From positions 2,914,001-2,978,000 of the forward strand of contig NZ_JAUTAL010000001.1 in the NCBI RefSeq assembly GCF_030818575.1: a stretch of DNA of 64,000 nt. Direction: 5' to 3'. Shown here piece by piece: positions 26,651 through 35,868 of the stretch; positions within the stretch are counted from its first letter, which is position 1, and every line of letters begins with the position of its first letter. The notes under the pieces were generated by a model that saw nothing but the letters and a program-made list of their open reading frames with translations, was not told where the DNA came from and did no database searches. The DNA comes from Chryseobacterium camelliae. Its GTDB lineage: Bacteria > Bacteroidota > Bacteroidia > Flavobacteriales > Weeksellaceae. The position numbers and the translations under genes were made by a program.

Positions 26651-27076
26651 TTATTTCAATTGTTGAATCATTTGATTCAGTGCATATCGTGTTGTGGCCA
26701 ATACTTCTTCATCTATGTTTCCCAGGGCTTTTTCGAGCAGGCCCCTTGAAAGTGGGTCAACTTGTTTTTCCAGGTCCTTTCCGGTATCTGTTAAAGCAAT
26801 AATTTTGGTTCTGGCATCAGCTTCATCTGCAACTCTTTTCACCAGCCCTCTCTTTTCAAGATTATTGATAATTTTTGTAATACCTCCTTTATCCCTTAGA
26901 AGAATATCCGCTATTTCCTGTTGCTTACGTTTATCTTTTTTCCAGAGAATAGCAAGCACAGTACTCATTTCAGTAGTAAGATCAATATCATTTCTTGCCA
27001 ATAAAGCATTGAGGTTATTCTTGTATAGTGTAAGAAACTGAGATAGCAGTAAAGTAATTCGGGGTGAATTTTCCAT
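26651..27076 (-). CDS. MarR-family transcriptional regulator
   Basis: A 141-residue regulator. The winged helix spans about 50-110 with KQQEIADILLRDKGGITKII as HTH and DEADARTKIIALTDTGKDLE as wing. The start at 27076 (MENSPR) is preferred; MHKKQ five codons upstream (27091) is possible. It precedes the FUSC gene. Both genes have the palindrome GTTGAATATTCAAC in their promoters, so autoregulation and control of the exporter are likely. Confidence 0.9.
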   Translation of the reverse strand: MENSPRITLLLSQFLTLYKNNLNALLARNDIDLTTEMSTVLAILWKKDKRKQQEIADILLRDKGGITKIINNLEKRGLVKRVADEADARTKIIALTDTGKDLEKQVDPLSRGLLEKALGNIDEEVLATTRYALNQMIQQLK

Positions 27077-27104
27077 TTGTTTTTTATGCAAATTTAATTA
27101 TTTA

Positions 27105-27118
27105 GTTGAATATTCAAC
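27105..27118 (-). promoter_or_regulatory. MarR operator/promoter of marR
   Basis: The palindrome GTTGAATATTCAAC. On the minus strand its TTG is a -33 box, followed after exactly 18 bp by TAAATTTG, a textbook flavobacterial promoter. A bound regulator would block the -33 region. Confidence 0.78.
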
Positions 27119-27330
27119 CAACATACATTAAAAAAATCAAATTCAAAGTTACCGGAAGACTTTGCATAGAATCATATTTCCAGGGCATAAAAATAAAAGG
27201 AAATTTACAGATCAAATTCTATCGGAAAACATCTTCAAAATTTTTGATCTGGAATTCAAATAACTATTTTTATATTTAATGTTCATTTCTGTAAACACAG
27301 AAACAAGAGATTGAAATAAAAAAATGCACA

Positions 27331-27810
27331 ATGATTACAGAAGAAGTTAAAGACTACATCCGCCGGAGCGTACTATGCTGGCTCGCTACCTCCAATAAAA
27401 ACAATGAACCTAATGTCTCCCCCAAAGAAATGTTCACCTATTATGGTGAAACTACTTTATTGATTGCCCATATTGCATCTCCTAATACTGTTGAAAATAT
27501 TAATGCCAATCCAAATGTCTGCGTGAGTTTCATAGATGTATTTGTTCAGAAAGGGTACAAAATAAAAGGGATTGCCAAAATAATTGAGAAAACCGACAGT
27601 ACTTATCCGGAAAAACTCAATGTACTGACCGATCTTTTTTCCAATCGGTTTCCTATCCGTTCCATCATCGAAATTGAGGTTAAAAAGGTTGATACAATTG
27701 TTGCGCCCAGCTACTACCTTTATCCGGAAACTACAGAAGAAAGCCAGGTGGAAAGTGCCCTGAAAACCTATCAGGTAAAGGCTGTCCATACAAACAAAAT
27801 GCACGGATGA
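27331..27810 (+). CDS. Pyridoxamine 5'-phosphate oxidase family protein
   Basis: A 159-residue FMN-binding split-barrel protein: VLCWLATSNKNNEPNVSPKE at the N-terminus, LLIAHIASPNTVENINANPN as second strand and VCVSFIDVFVQKGYKIKGIA as core. Proteins of this group reduce or bind flavins and small quinone-like compounds; it is not a true PdxH. Single-gene unit. Confidence 0.88.
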   Translation: MITEEVKDYIRRSVLCWLATSNKNNEPNVSPKEMFTYYGETTLLIAHIASPNTVENINANPNVCVSFIDVFVQKGYKIKGIAKIIEKTDSTYPEKLNVLTDLFSNRFPIRSIIEIEVKKVDTIVAPSYYLYPETTEESQVESALKTYQVKAVHTNKMHG

Positions 27811-27883
27811 TATCTTTTTGCATAATGTAGTTCAATGATTTTCAGGTATGGTTTCATATCAATATTTAATAATAACACACAGC

Positions 27884-28621
27884 ATGAAAATAGCAGCAGC
27901 ACAGATAAGGCCCATTTCAGGAAATATTCCCGAAAATATTCATCTGCATACACAATGTATTAATCAGGCTATTGCTCATCAGGCAGACGCCATCTTTTTC
28001 CCGGAACTTTCCTTAACAGGCTATGAGCCGGAACTGGCTAAAGAACTGGCTTCCGATCAAAACGATACAAGGCTGGACTGCTTCCAGGAAATCAGCACCA
28101 GAAATAATATAATCATCGGGCTGGGCTTGCCGACGCGTTCCAATCGGGGAATTATGATTAGCATGATTCTGTTTCAGCCGGCGATACCCAGGCAGACCTA
28201 TTCAAAACAACAGCTGCACGCCGACGAATTTCCATATTTCATTCATGGCGAAAATCAAATTCTTTTGACCATCAACGATGAAAAGATCGCACCCGGCATC
28301 TGCTACGAAACCATGCAGCACTCTCATGCAGAGCATGCCTATCAAATGGGCATGAATATTTATGTTGCGTGCGTGGCTAAATCGCAGAATGGCATCGACA
28401 AAGCATTGATACACTATCCCGAAGTTGCAAAAAAATTCTCAGTCCCGGTACTGATGTCTAACTGCATTGGGCCTTGCGACAGTTTTGAAAGTGCCGGACA
28501 AACAAGCGTATGGACACAACATGGACATATAGCCGGCCAGCTGGATGAAAAAGCGGAAGGGATATTGATCTTTGATACTGAAACAGAAAAAGCCGTAGCA
28601 GTATCACTTCAAAAATTTTAA
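27884..28621 (+). CDS. Carbon-nitrogen hydrolase (nitrilase superfamily)
   Basis: A 245-residue enzyme of the nitrilase fold. The catalytic Glu-Lys-Cys triad is E41 (FFPELSLTGYE), K108 (YSKQQLHADE) and C140 (PGICYETMQHS). Stand-alone forms of this size are usually amidases acting on omega-amides or carbamoyl groups. The start at 27884 (MKIAAAQIRP) is the family N-terminus; the in-frame 27848 start is rejected. The next gene begins 1 bp after its stop. Confidence 0.92.
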   Translation: MKIAAAQIRPISGNIPENIHLHTQCINQAIAHQADAIFFPELSLTGYEPELAKELASDQNDTRLDCFQEISTRNNIIIGLGLPTRSNRGIMISMILFQPAIPRQTYSKQQLHADEFPYFIHGENQILLTINDEKIAPGICYETMQHSHAEHAYQMGMNIYVACVAKSQNGIDKALIHYPEVAKKFSVPVLMSNCIGPCDSFESAGQTSVWTQHGHIAGQLDEKAEGILIFDTETEKAVAVSLQKF

Positions 28622-28622
28622 A

Positions 28623-29114
28623 ATGCAGGAAATAAAAATCATCAATCAGAACCTCAGCCGGGAAGCTTTATTTCATGCGCTCAAATCAGCTGGAATACCA
28701 ACCAATGCCTATGCTGATCTTATTTTTAACCATCCTGCCTATAATTATACTGATGCCGAAAAGGAAATATCGATTGCTGAATTAACGCTGCATGATCTGG
28801 GCCTGAAAGACGGAGGGAATTTCAAGCAGATAGAAGAAGCCGTACAATTAAGCGGTTACAGCTACTGTCCGTTAGAAGCCGCTCCCTATATCAGGATGCA
28901 TTACCGTTCACAAAAAATAGCACAACCAAAAACGGAAAGCGGACACCCGCCGGATTCCATCCTCATTTTCTCAAAACCGATGCTCCACAGTGATGATTTC
29001 CCGAAAGGATTTTACCTGCGCAATATAGAAGGCATACTCTGGCTAAGGGCATATATTGCATCAGATGACTATTTCTGGGAGCCTGACACACAACTCATTG
29101 TTAAAAAATTATAG
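28623..29114 (+). CDS. Hypothetical protein in operon with nitrilase
   Basis: A 163-residue cytosolic protein starting 1 bp after the nitrilase stop, so the two are co-translated. Segments such as AELTLHDLGLKDGGNFKQIE and LEAAPYIRMHYRSQKI are seen, and a DDYFWEPDTQLI end. I do not recognise a family. The tight coupling suggests a role linked to the hydrolase. The next 345 bp hold no convincing gene; a 67-codon minus-strand frame at 29135-29338 is listed under rejected items. Confidence 0.7.
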   Translation: MQEIKIINQNLSREALFHALKSAGIPTNAYADLIFNHPAYNYTDAEKEISIAELTLHDLGLKDGGNFKQIEEAVQLSGYSYCPLEAAPYIRMHYRSQKIAQPKTESGHPPDSILIFSKPMLHSDDFPKGFYLRNIEGILWLRAYIASDDYFWEPDTQLIVKKL

Positions 29115-29460
29115 TTTAAAAAAAACTTCTACGCTCACAATTTATTTTTAGGACCCGACAGAAATAGGTTAAAGGCATTTGCACACTGGTAATAGAAACC
29201 TGCAAATCGACTCAAAAACTTATAATCTGGATCTTTATCTAACAGAAACTGAAAAACAATCCGGAAAACATACCAGAAATTTATACGAAAAAAATTATAC
29301 ACCCCTGCTCCTATTCCCTTTATTGAACACCAACTCATTCACCTGATGAAAGTTAAATATTCATATTTTTATTAATTTTTTTCTTCAATTCGTGAAAAAA
29401 GCTTGTTTATATAGAAAATAGTTTTTACATTTAGGTACTAATTTTTTTTTAAACAATGCC

Positions 29461-30306
29461 ATGAAAACAATGTTAAAATCTATTTTAACTGCCGCTCTTC
29501 TATTGAGTGCAGTGAGTTGCAACACCAATGAAATGAGTGATCTCAATTCATCCGCCAAGACTGAAATTTCAAATTCCGGAAACCATGCCGCCAAAGCTAC
29601 TGATGATCCGGAGAACCCCCTGAACAACTGGGAAGAATGTGGCAAGAAACATAATGTCATTTTAACCTATGTTATCAATTATGAGAAAACCCTGGAGAAT
29701 TCCGGACTGACCAATTCAGAAATCGCTGACAAATGCATTATGGCCAGCAATAATTATTTCAACCAGAAATACGCCCAGGATTACAATAATATCCAGTCTC
29801 CGTTTACCGTAGATAAAATCAGGAGCATCCTGAATGACGGTGACAATAAATTCACCAATGTCATCCAGAGTTTGAGCACTTCTGATAAAGTAAAAGAGAA
29901 AAGTTCTGAACTGATCAATATGATGTACAACCTGGCATCTACTGACAAAGATACAGAGTACGCGGATGTAAAAGCCAGTATCGTGGATTTTGAAAACAGC
30001 ATTATGAATGATGCCAGCCTGAACCAGGAAGAAAAAGATCAGCTGCTAAAAACAACTTCTATAGCACGCTATTCTTCTTACTTGTGGTCCAATACGATAG
30101 ACAAGGCAGACTCAGTATCTTCCGTTACCGGGAAAAAGAAATGGTGGAAATGGCTGGTTGTAGCTGTTTGTGATGTGGCCGGTGGTGCCGCCGGTACAGC
30201 AGCAGGTTCCGGAGTCCTTTCTGTAGCAGGAGCAATTGCCGGTGCAGCAGGAGCGAGCTCAGGAGGAGCAGCCCTGGTAGACTGGATCAGTCCGGACACC
30301 CCATAA
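29461..30306 (+). CDS. Lipoprotein with C-terminal glycine-zipper segment
   Basis: A 281-residue precursor with a lipobox (LLSAVSCNT, Cys20), a helical soluble domain (about 55-220), then KKKWWKWLVVAVCDVAGGAA and a long Gly/Ala-rich hydrophobic stretch (about 228-272) ending DWISPDTP. The stretch looks like a glycine-zipper membrane segment of the kind found in bacteriocins and some toxins. The function is unknown. It is followed after 12 bp by another exported protein and then a terminator, so the two form an operon. Confidence 0.75.
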   Translation: MKTMLKSILTAALLLSAVSCNTNEMSDLNSSAKTEISNSGNHAAKATDDPENPLNNWEECGKKHNVILTYVINYEKTLENSGLTNSEIADKCIMASNNYFNQKYAQDYNNIQSPFTVDKIRSILNDGDNKFTNVIQSLSTSDKVKEKSSELINMMYNLASTDKDTEYADVKASIVDFENSIMNDASLNQEEKDQLLKTTSIARYSSYLWSNTIDKADSVSSVTGKKKWWKWLVVAVCDVAGGAAGTAAGSGVLSVAGAIAGAAGASSGGAALVDWISPDTP

Positions 30307-30318
30307 AAATTTTATCCT

Positions 30319-30885
30319 ATGAAAATCCTAACCTTAAGTTTACTATTTCTGATAAACCTGGCCATAGCCCAGAAAGGAGCACAGGCCCTTTTATACAGAA
30401 ATCTTGCAGGAGCAGGGGGAAACGCCACTACGATAAAGAATGCCAGGATGAATATTTCCTTTGAGGAACCATTTACCGGCTCTGTAAAGTATAATAATTC
30501 AGATATTACATCAGGACTTATCCGCATCAGAAATTCCTATATTACTGCAGACAACATCAGGATTGACCTGTATGATAAAAAGCTAACTGAAGTCAACCTG
30601 AAAAACGGAGATCAAACCGTACGTTGGGAACGGGTAGATTATGATCATACCCTGAAAAAAGTGGTGCTCGACAGCTTAGGATTTAAACTGTACAATGAGG
30701 ATCTTACTGATGAGAGCAGAAGGAAATCCCAGAATTACCTGATGTCCTACAACGGAAAATATCAAAAGCTAAAGATCAGGGAAAACAGCACTCCTCAACA
30801 AATAGAACAGACGATATCCAGTCTGGGACTGAATGATAAAGCGTACATCAATTTTGTAACATCCTTTATTCTCAACAGGAAATAA
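30319..30885 (+). CDS. Exported hypothetical protein
   Basis: A 188-residue protein with a signal peptide (MKILTLSLLFLINLAIAQ). The mature part is beta-rich in the first half (NISFEEPFTGSVKYNNSDIT) and helical at the end (TPQQIEQTISSLGLNDKAYI). Not recognised. It is the second gene of an operon with the glycine-zipper lipoprotein, ending at the terminator at 30939. Confidence 0.72.
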   Translation: MKILTLSLLFLINLAIAQKGAQALLYRNLAGAGGNATTIKNARMNISFEEPFTGSVKYNNSDITSGLIRIRNSYITADNIRIDLYDKKLTEVNLKNGDQTVRWERVDYDHTLKKVVLDSLGFKLYNEDLTDESRRKSQNYLMSYNGKYQKLKIRENSTPQQIEQTISSLGLNDKAYINFVTSFILNRK

Positions 30886-30938
30886 TTATAGATTGCTTTA
30901 TAATATCAAAGGTATTTCAGTCAAAGAGATACCGCAAA

Positions 30939-30970
30939 AAGAGAGGCCTTTTACGGCCTCTCTTCGTTTT
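30939..30970 (+). terminator. Rho-independent terminator
   Basis: A perfect 10-bp stem (AAGAGAGGCC 30939-30948 with GGCCTCTCTT 30955-30964), followed by CGTTTT. Confidence 0.82.
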
Positions 30971-31128
30971 GAACCTATTTTTCGTCAATGAATTATCGAG
31001 AATGAAGAGACTGATCTTACCGTGGCTGCTATCAATAAAAACATACAGACACTTCCATTTCATCGATTCGCCCAGGCCCTGTTGTCTTGGATTTTTTGTA
31101 ACTTGAATTCAATAAAAATTTAAAACGG

Positions 31129-31782
31129 ATGGATACAGAAGAATACAGGAAACAGTTTAACGAAGAAAATGCTGTAGGCTGGGAATGTATTGACCGGGAG
31201 CTGCTTAACATTTATCCTGACCAACAACCGCTTCATTTTGTACCTGAACTCCACTATATGGTAGGTGGAAATGATCCGCTTGATGGCATCAGTGTTTATA
31301 AAAGCCGGAGACAGGCCAATCATTTTCATTTTGTAACGTATGGATTTTCTGATCTTTACTATAATGAAAAAGCAGCAGGCGGTGAATTCAGTAAATTCGG
31401 TTTCGAGCTGACTTTCAGGCTTGCTATGGAACATGAAGATGATAATATATCCTGGGCCTGTAACCTCCTTCAGAATCTTGCCCGCTACGTCTTCAAGACC
31501 GGAAAGTGGTTTGAAGAATACCACCTCATCCCGGCTAACGGACCGATAAGAAGCGGATTTGATACTGATATCACAGCACTTTCTTTTGTCCTTGATCCTG
31601 AACTTGGGAAAATAGATAGTCCGCACGGGGAAGTTTCTTTCCTTCAGGTCGTTGGGCTTACTACCAGTGAATACCACCAGCTTGAACAGGATCCCAGACC
31701 TTCAGAAACAGAAAAATTACTGGACACCCTGAAGCAGAGCAATCCGCTGCTTATCACTGATCTTAAACGTCAATCACTGTAA
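31129..31782 (+). CDS. Suppressor-of-fused (SUFU) domain protein
   Basis: A 217-residue protein matching the bacterial SUFU domain: VGWECIDRELLNIYPDQQPL at the start, FHFVTYGFSDLYYNEKAAGG and FGFELTFRLA in the centre, and WFEEYHLIPANGPI plus VSFLQVVGLTTSEYHQLEQD at the end. In bacteria this domain occurs in immunity proteins of polymorphic toxin systems and as stand-alone genes. No toxin gene is adjacent here. Confidence 0.9.
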   Translation: MDTEEYRKQFNEENAVGWECIDRELLNIYPDQQPLHFVPELHYMVGGNDPLDGISVYKSRRQANHFHFVTYGFSDLYYNEKAAGGEFSKFGFELTFRLAMEHEDDNISWACNLLQNLARYVFKTGKWFEEYHLIPANGPIRSGFDTDITALSFVLDPELGKIDSPHGEVSFLQVVGLTTSEYHQLEQDPRPSETEKLLDTLKQSNPLLITDLKRQSL

Positions 31783-31978
31783 AAACCGATGGCATTCCTC
31801 AGGAGATTCCATCAGAAGTACAAACGTGTGCAATAAAATAACAAATAAAAGATAACGAATACTATTTTTTCGTACTTTTGAATAGCCGGAGGGCATCAGT
31901 CAGGACCAGACGACCGTTATCTTTTGTTCCGCTTCCCATCTGTAAACCACCGGAAAAACATTAAAAACACAAGAGGCT

Positions 31979-32665
31979 ATGAAAAAAGTAGGTCTGATCG
32001 GCGGATTAAGCTGGGTCTCCACCTTAGATTACTACACATTAATCAATGAAGGCGTCAATGCCAAACTCGGCGGACTGAATTTCGCTGAAATCCTTATCTA
32101 CTCCCTGAACTTTGGAGATATCCAGGCTAAAACCTGGCCCCACTCCTTCCCTCTTCTGCTTACAGCCTGCGAAAGCGTGAAAAAAGCTGGGGCCGAAGCT
32201 ATTGCACTATGTGCCAATACGGCCCATCTTTTTGCCGACAGGCTGGAAGAGGAGGTTGGCCTTCCGGTTATTCACATCGTATCTGAAACCGCAAAGGCCA
32301 TTCAGAAAACTGGCCTCAAAAAAGTAGGGCTTCTGGGTACTAAATTCGTGATGGAAATGGATTTTTACAAACAGAAGCTGGAAGAATACGGCCTTGAGGT
32401 GCTGGTTCCGGCAGATCAGGAAGTACGGGATTATATTCAGTATACAGTAAAAGAGGAATTGGGAGCCGGTGTGGTAAAACCCGAGACCAAAAAGGAGTAC
32501 CTGAAGATTGTCGCAGATCTGGAAAACCAGGGAGCCGAATGCATTATTCTGGGATGCACGGAAATTCCGATGCTCTTAAGCCAGGAAGATTTTACCCTGC
32601 CGGTTTTCGACAGTACGAAAATCCATTCGGAAGCGATCGTGGAGTATTTGCTGTCATCAAAATAA
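31979..32665 (+). CDS. Aspartate/glutamate racemase family protein
   Basis: A 228-residue cofactor-independent racemase. The two catalytic cysteines are C78 (IALCANTAH) and C193 (ILGCTEIPML), at the normal spacing; KVGLIGGLSWVST is the N-terminal strand. It would interconvert L- and D-amino acids, most likely aspartate. TACTTTTG at 31873-31880 may be its -7 element, leaving an untranslated leader of about 100 bases. Confidence 0.92.
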   Translation: MKKVGLIGGLSWVSTLDYYTLINEGVNAKLGGLNFAEILIYSLNFGDIQAKTWPHSFPLLLTACESVKKAGAEAIALCANTAHLFADRLEEEVGLPVIHIVSETAKAIQKTGLKKVGLLGTKFVMEMDFYKQKLEEYGLEVLVPADQEVRDYIQYTVKEELGAGVVKPETKKEYLKIVADLENQGAECIILGCTEIPMLLSQEDFTLPVFDSTKIHSEAIVEYLLSSK

Positions 32666-32701
32666 TGGAGAATAGCTGAATAATTATAACCTTTAAGACT
32701 T

Positions 32702-33031
32702 ATGAAATACGTGTATTTACTGTTATGCATTGCAGGAACGCTCCTGCCGCTGTCCCAGTTTTTCCCGTTTGTAACACAATACGGACTCAATGTCAATCTT
32801 TTTTTCAGCCAGCTGTTCGCCAACAGAATATCATCATTTTTTGCTATGGATGTGCTGGTTTCAGCAGTGGTAATGATCATTTTTATAGCGTATGAGTCCA
32901 GAAGGCTGAATATCAGCAACACATGGATCTGTTATGCAGGACTTGTCTTTGCCGGTGTTTCCTGCGCTTTGCCTTTATTTCTGTTCATGAGAGAGAACAG
33001 ACTCAGATCTGAAATACAAAATCAAAGGTAG
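32702..33031 (+). CDS. DUF2834 domain-containing membrane protein
   Basis: A 109-residue protein with three hydrophobic helices (about 3-22, 45-65, 75-97) and the DUF2834 pattern LLPLSQFFPFVTQYGLNVNL, FFSQLFANRISSFFAMDVLV. Function unknown. It lies 36 bp after the racemase gene and may be co-transcribed. Confidence 0.85.
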   Translation: MKYVYLLLCIAGTLLPLSQFFPFVTQYGLNVNLFFSQLFANRISSFFAMDVLVSAVVMIIFIAYESRRLNISNTWICYAGLVFAGVSCALPLFLFMRENRLRSEIQNQR

Positions 33032-33128
33032 CGAATGCATTCTGGTATCTAGCCACGGAGCATGCCTGATCTGTATACAATACCTGTAATAATCATTAAG
33101 AACGAATGTAAACACTAATTAAAACACT

Positions 33129-33764
33129 ATGATCCCATTTCACGAACTTTTATTTTTCGCTTTGGCAGCTCTGGTCCTGGTTATCAGTCCCGGACCCAAC
33201 ATGATTTATCTGATTTCCCGCACGATTACTCAGGGACGAAAAGCCGGCTTAACCTCACTTGCAGGAGTTATCTGCGGATTTATGTTCCACATTGTTATGG
33301 TGTCCTTTGGCCTGACAGCCATTTTGTTTGCGGTCCCATATGCCTATTTCGTACTAAAGACCCTAGGAACGATCTATCTGCTTTATCTTGCTTATCAGGC
33401 CATAAAACCCAACAGCAGGAATATTTTTGATGTGGATAAAAACATAAAGATTGACGCCCCTAAAAAACTATTTTCTGTAGGCTTCCTTACCAATGTCCTG
33501 AATCCCAAAGTTGCCGTTTTTTACCTGTCTTTTTTTCCGCAGTTCATTAAAACGGAATACGGGTCTGTCCTTACACAAAGTCTTGAACTTGGTATTACCC
33601 AGGTCTTTGTAAGCTTCAGCATCAATTTCATCATCGTTCTTACTGCTGCAAAAGCCGCTTTATTCTTTGCTAAAAATCCGCTGTGGATTCGGGTTCAGAA
33701 ATGGTTTATGGCCAGTGTACTGACATTTCTAGCAGTGAAAATGGCCCTTTCAAAAGCAAAATAA
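33129..33764 (+). CDS. LysE-family amino-acid exporter
   Basis: A 211-residue inner-membrane protein with about six helices. The family signature VISPGPNMIYLISRTITQGR is at residues 17-36, followed by GLTSLAGVICGFMFHIV; GFLTNVLNPKVAVFYLSFFP is the second conserved block. RhtB/LysE proteins export amino acids and related compounds; the substrate is not predictable. Confidence 0.92.
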   Translation: MIPFHELLFFALAALVLVISPGPNMIYLISRTITQGRKAGLTSLAGVICGFMFHIVMVSFGLTAILFAVPYAYFVLKTLGTIYLLYLAYQAIKPNSRNIFDVDKNIKIDAPKKLFSVGFLTNVLNPKVAVFYLSFFPQFIKTEYGSVLTQSLELGITQVFVSFSINFIIVLTAAKAALFFAKNPLWIRVQKWFMASVLTFLAVKMALSKAK

Positions 33765-33883
33765 AGCAGAAGCTGACATCACAGATATTTCGATAAAAGG
33801 AGATAGATATTTATTTTATACTATAAATTACCTTTATTAACGAATTATCTTTAAAAAAAATATTAATATAAGGCAACTTTAAC

Positions 33884-33891
33884 TATATTTG
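33884..33891 (+). promoter_or_regulatory. -7 promoter element
   Basis: TATATTTG within AACTTTAACTATATTTG, close to the extended block seen at 8429 and 22465. It lies 59 bp before the DUF1761 start. Confidence 0.5.
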
Positions 33892-33950
33892 CCTTGATAT
33901 TGCATCTTACTGATACAAAATCATTTAAAAACAGATTAAACACAAATACA

Positions 33951-34352
33951 ATGGAAATTTATTTTAACTGGCTGGCAGTTTTGGCTGCAACAGCTGCAGG
34001 TATGGCCGTTGCTGCCATATGGTATACAAAACTGGTAGGTAAAGCCTGGACTGTTATTACCGGAATTACTACCCAAGGCGGCAATACAGCATTTGTTCTC
34101 TTACTGATCTCTAATTTCATTACCGCTGCCGGACTGAATTTCATCATCGGCATCAGCAAGACTTATTATCATGGAAATACGGTCCAGGCTTGCTTAACAG
34201 CCGGATTTATTACTTGGATCGCGTTTTCTGCAGCAACACTTGTACAGCATAACGCTTTTGAACAGAAGCCTTCGGAATTAACACTGATCAATACGCTGTA
34301 TCAACTGGCACTGTATATGATCATGGCTATGGTAATTGGTATGATAGGTTGA
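33951..34352 (+). CDS. DUF1761 domain-containing membrane protein
   Basis: A 133-residue protein with four helices. The start NWLAVLAATAAGMAVAAIWY and the late FITWIAFSAATLVQHNAFEQ are DUF1761 features. Function unknown. The ATG at 33951 is chosen since the in-frame upstream codons to 33894 lie next to the promoter element. Confidence 0.85.
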   Translation: MEIYFNWLAVLAATAAGMAVAAIWYTKLVGKAWTVITGITTQGGNTAFVLLLISNFITAAGLNFIIGISKTYYHGNTVQACLTAGFITWIAFSAATLVQHNAFEQKPSELTLINTLYQLALYMIMAMVIGMIG

Positions 34353-34364
34353 GATTCTATGGGC

Positions 34365-34763
34365 TTAGGAATCAGACTCGACTACGAAGAAACGGTCCTC
34401 ATCATTGGTATGAGACATGGGAGCGGTGACGAGAAGCTGTACGTTTTGGGCTGAATTATTTTCAAACTTATGGACCTGTCCAGGGTAGATGGAAAAGCAA
34501 TCCCCGGAGGAAACCCGCAGAATATGTTTCCAAGTCGGCCGGGCATCTTGTATATCCCTTACAAGGATGAGCCCCTCACCGGAAAGGATATAATACATTT
34601 CTATTCCTTTTGTATGGTAATGCACCGGAATAAATTGTCCGGGATGCAATTCTATGGCAAAAACTGAAGCATGCTCATCGCCGGTGAGGCATACTATTTT
34701 CGCACTGATGCTGCAGTCGTTATCGATTGCTTCCAGGGCCGGGCTGACATTGCTGATTTTCAT
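34365..34763 (-). CDS. Cupin domain-containing protein
   Basis: A 132-residue single-domain cupin. The metal-binding motif 1 is PVHYHTKGIEMYYILSGEG (two His and a Glu) and motif 2 PGQVHKFENNS. The reaction is unknown. It begins 1 bp after the tautomerase stop, so the two form an operon. Confidence 0.88.
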   Translation of the reverse strand: MKISNVSPALEAIDNDCSISAKIVCLTGDEHASVFAIELHPGQFIPVHYHTKGIEMYYILSGEGLILVRDIQDARPTWKHILRVSSGDCFSIYPGQVHKFENNSAQNVQLLVTAPMSHTNDEDRFFVVESDS

Positions 34764-34764
34764 C

Positions 34765-35157
34765 TTAGATATGTGTAAAGTTTTGTATGGCTCCGTTTCC
34801 GAAAGACCAGTTTTCTTTGCCGTCTATCTCGGTTAAGAGAATGATGATGTCATTGGATGGAATGCCTGTACTGTCTTTTATATGCTCTGCTATGCGCCTG
34901 TACAGAAGTTCTTTCTGCTGCAAAGTCCGTCCCTTGGAAGCAAAAATCTGAATATACATTATTTTAGCTGAATGCCTGATTCCCAGGTATTCACTGGGAT
35001 ATTTCAGGGATTGGCCGCCCAGGGATTCAATGATATGAAAGTAATCATCTTCCGGGATATGGAATGCTTCCATTAATGCTTTGTGGACGGATGATGAGAT
35101 GCTGTCAATACTGTCCTGTGGATAAGTTTCTGAAAGTGAAATTCTTACTAATGGCAT
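34765..35157 (-). CDS. Tautomerase family protein
   Basis: A 130-residue protein with the catalytic Pro2 (MPLVRISL) that becomes N-terminal after Met removal, and the beta-alpha-beta pattern twice. It belongs to the longer MSAD/4-OT-like group. Such enzymes catalyse keto-enol tautomerisation or dehalogenation. Operon with the cupin gene; a Crp/Fnr gene lies upstream on the same strand, 43 bp away. Confidence 0.87.
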   Translation of the reverse strand: MPLVRISLSETYPQDSIDSISSSVHKALMEAFHIPEDDYFHIIESLGGQSLKYPSEYLGIRHSAKIMYIQIFASKGRTLQQKELLYRRIAEHIKDSTGIPSNDIIILLTEIDGKENWSFGNGAIQNFTHI

Positions 35158-35200
35158 AATAAATAGTTTTTAATGATACCACAAAGCTCCGGAAACAATT

Positions 35201-35782
35201 TTAAGTACGGCCTTGATGTAGGTCAAGGCTTTTAAGCCGGGATAAAGTCTCCGGACGGATCTTCAGATAAGAAGCGATAAGATGTTGAGGAAAATCCTGC
35301 TCAATATGCTTTCTTGCAGCGATACATTCCAGGTAACGCTCTTTTGCTTTTAATTTCACCAGTGAAGTTTCCTTAAAACATTTGTTGATGTAGAGTTCTT
35401 CGAGAATATCTTTAAACAGCAGCAGGTATTTACGGTCAGCTATCAATTTATTGTACAGATCTTTATCTAACACATGAATAACAGTATCCGAGTAGGCCTT
35501 CACAAAAGCCGGAGAAGGGATCCCCGTTGAAAAGCTCCTGTATGAAGTGACAACGGATTGTTTACTATAGAGTTCGTTGACGATGATATCTCCCTCTGCA
35601 TCTTCAAAGTAAGAATACAGTGTTCCGCTTTCCACTATTCCTAACCACTGACAACATTCATTTTCCCGTACAAAGAATTCGCCTTTTCGGAGTGTGACTT
35701 TTCGGGCTATTGTCCTGAACAGGGTGATATTTTCTTCTGTAAGCATAGATGGATGTTTACTGCATATATTGTAAATGTACAA
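35201..35782 (-). CDS. Crp/Fnr-family transcriptional regulator
   Basis: A 193-residue regulator with an N-terminal cyclic-nucleotide-binding-like domain (VTLRKGEFFVRENECCQWLG, IVESGTLYSYFED) and a C-terminal HTH (FPQHLIASYLKIRPETLSRL). The Arg-rich phosphate pocket of true cAMP receptors is not evident, so the ligand may differ. MLTEEN (35746) is an alternative start. It may control the cupin-tautomerase operon just downstream. Confidence 0.88.
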   Translation of the reverse strand: MYIYNICSKHPSMLTEENITLFRTIARKVTLRKGEFFVRENECCQWLGIVESGTLYSYFEDAEGDIIVNELYSKQSVVTSYRSFSTGIPSPAFVKAYSDTVIHVLDKDLYNKLIADRKYLLLFKDILEELYINKCFKETSLVKLKAKERYLECIAARKHIEQDFPQHLIASYLKIRPETLSRLKSLDLHQGRT

Positions 35783-35868
35783 AATATAAGATGTTTGATT
35801 AATTCCTTGTAGTCAGGAATATTATTTACCGGCGCAGATCTAAAATGTCCAAGCCGGTAACAATTGTT

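Noticed and set aside
29135..29338. 67-codon minus-strand frame ending YYQCANAFNLFLSGPKNKL
   Set aside because: Protein-like in its last part but no recognised family, no promoter and AT-rich surroundings; may be a remnant, not supported enough to list.
31800..31978. Possible riboswitch in the racemase leader
   Set aside because: The leader has a GC-rich patch but I cannot match it to any known aptamer.
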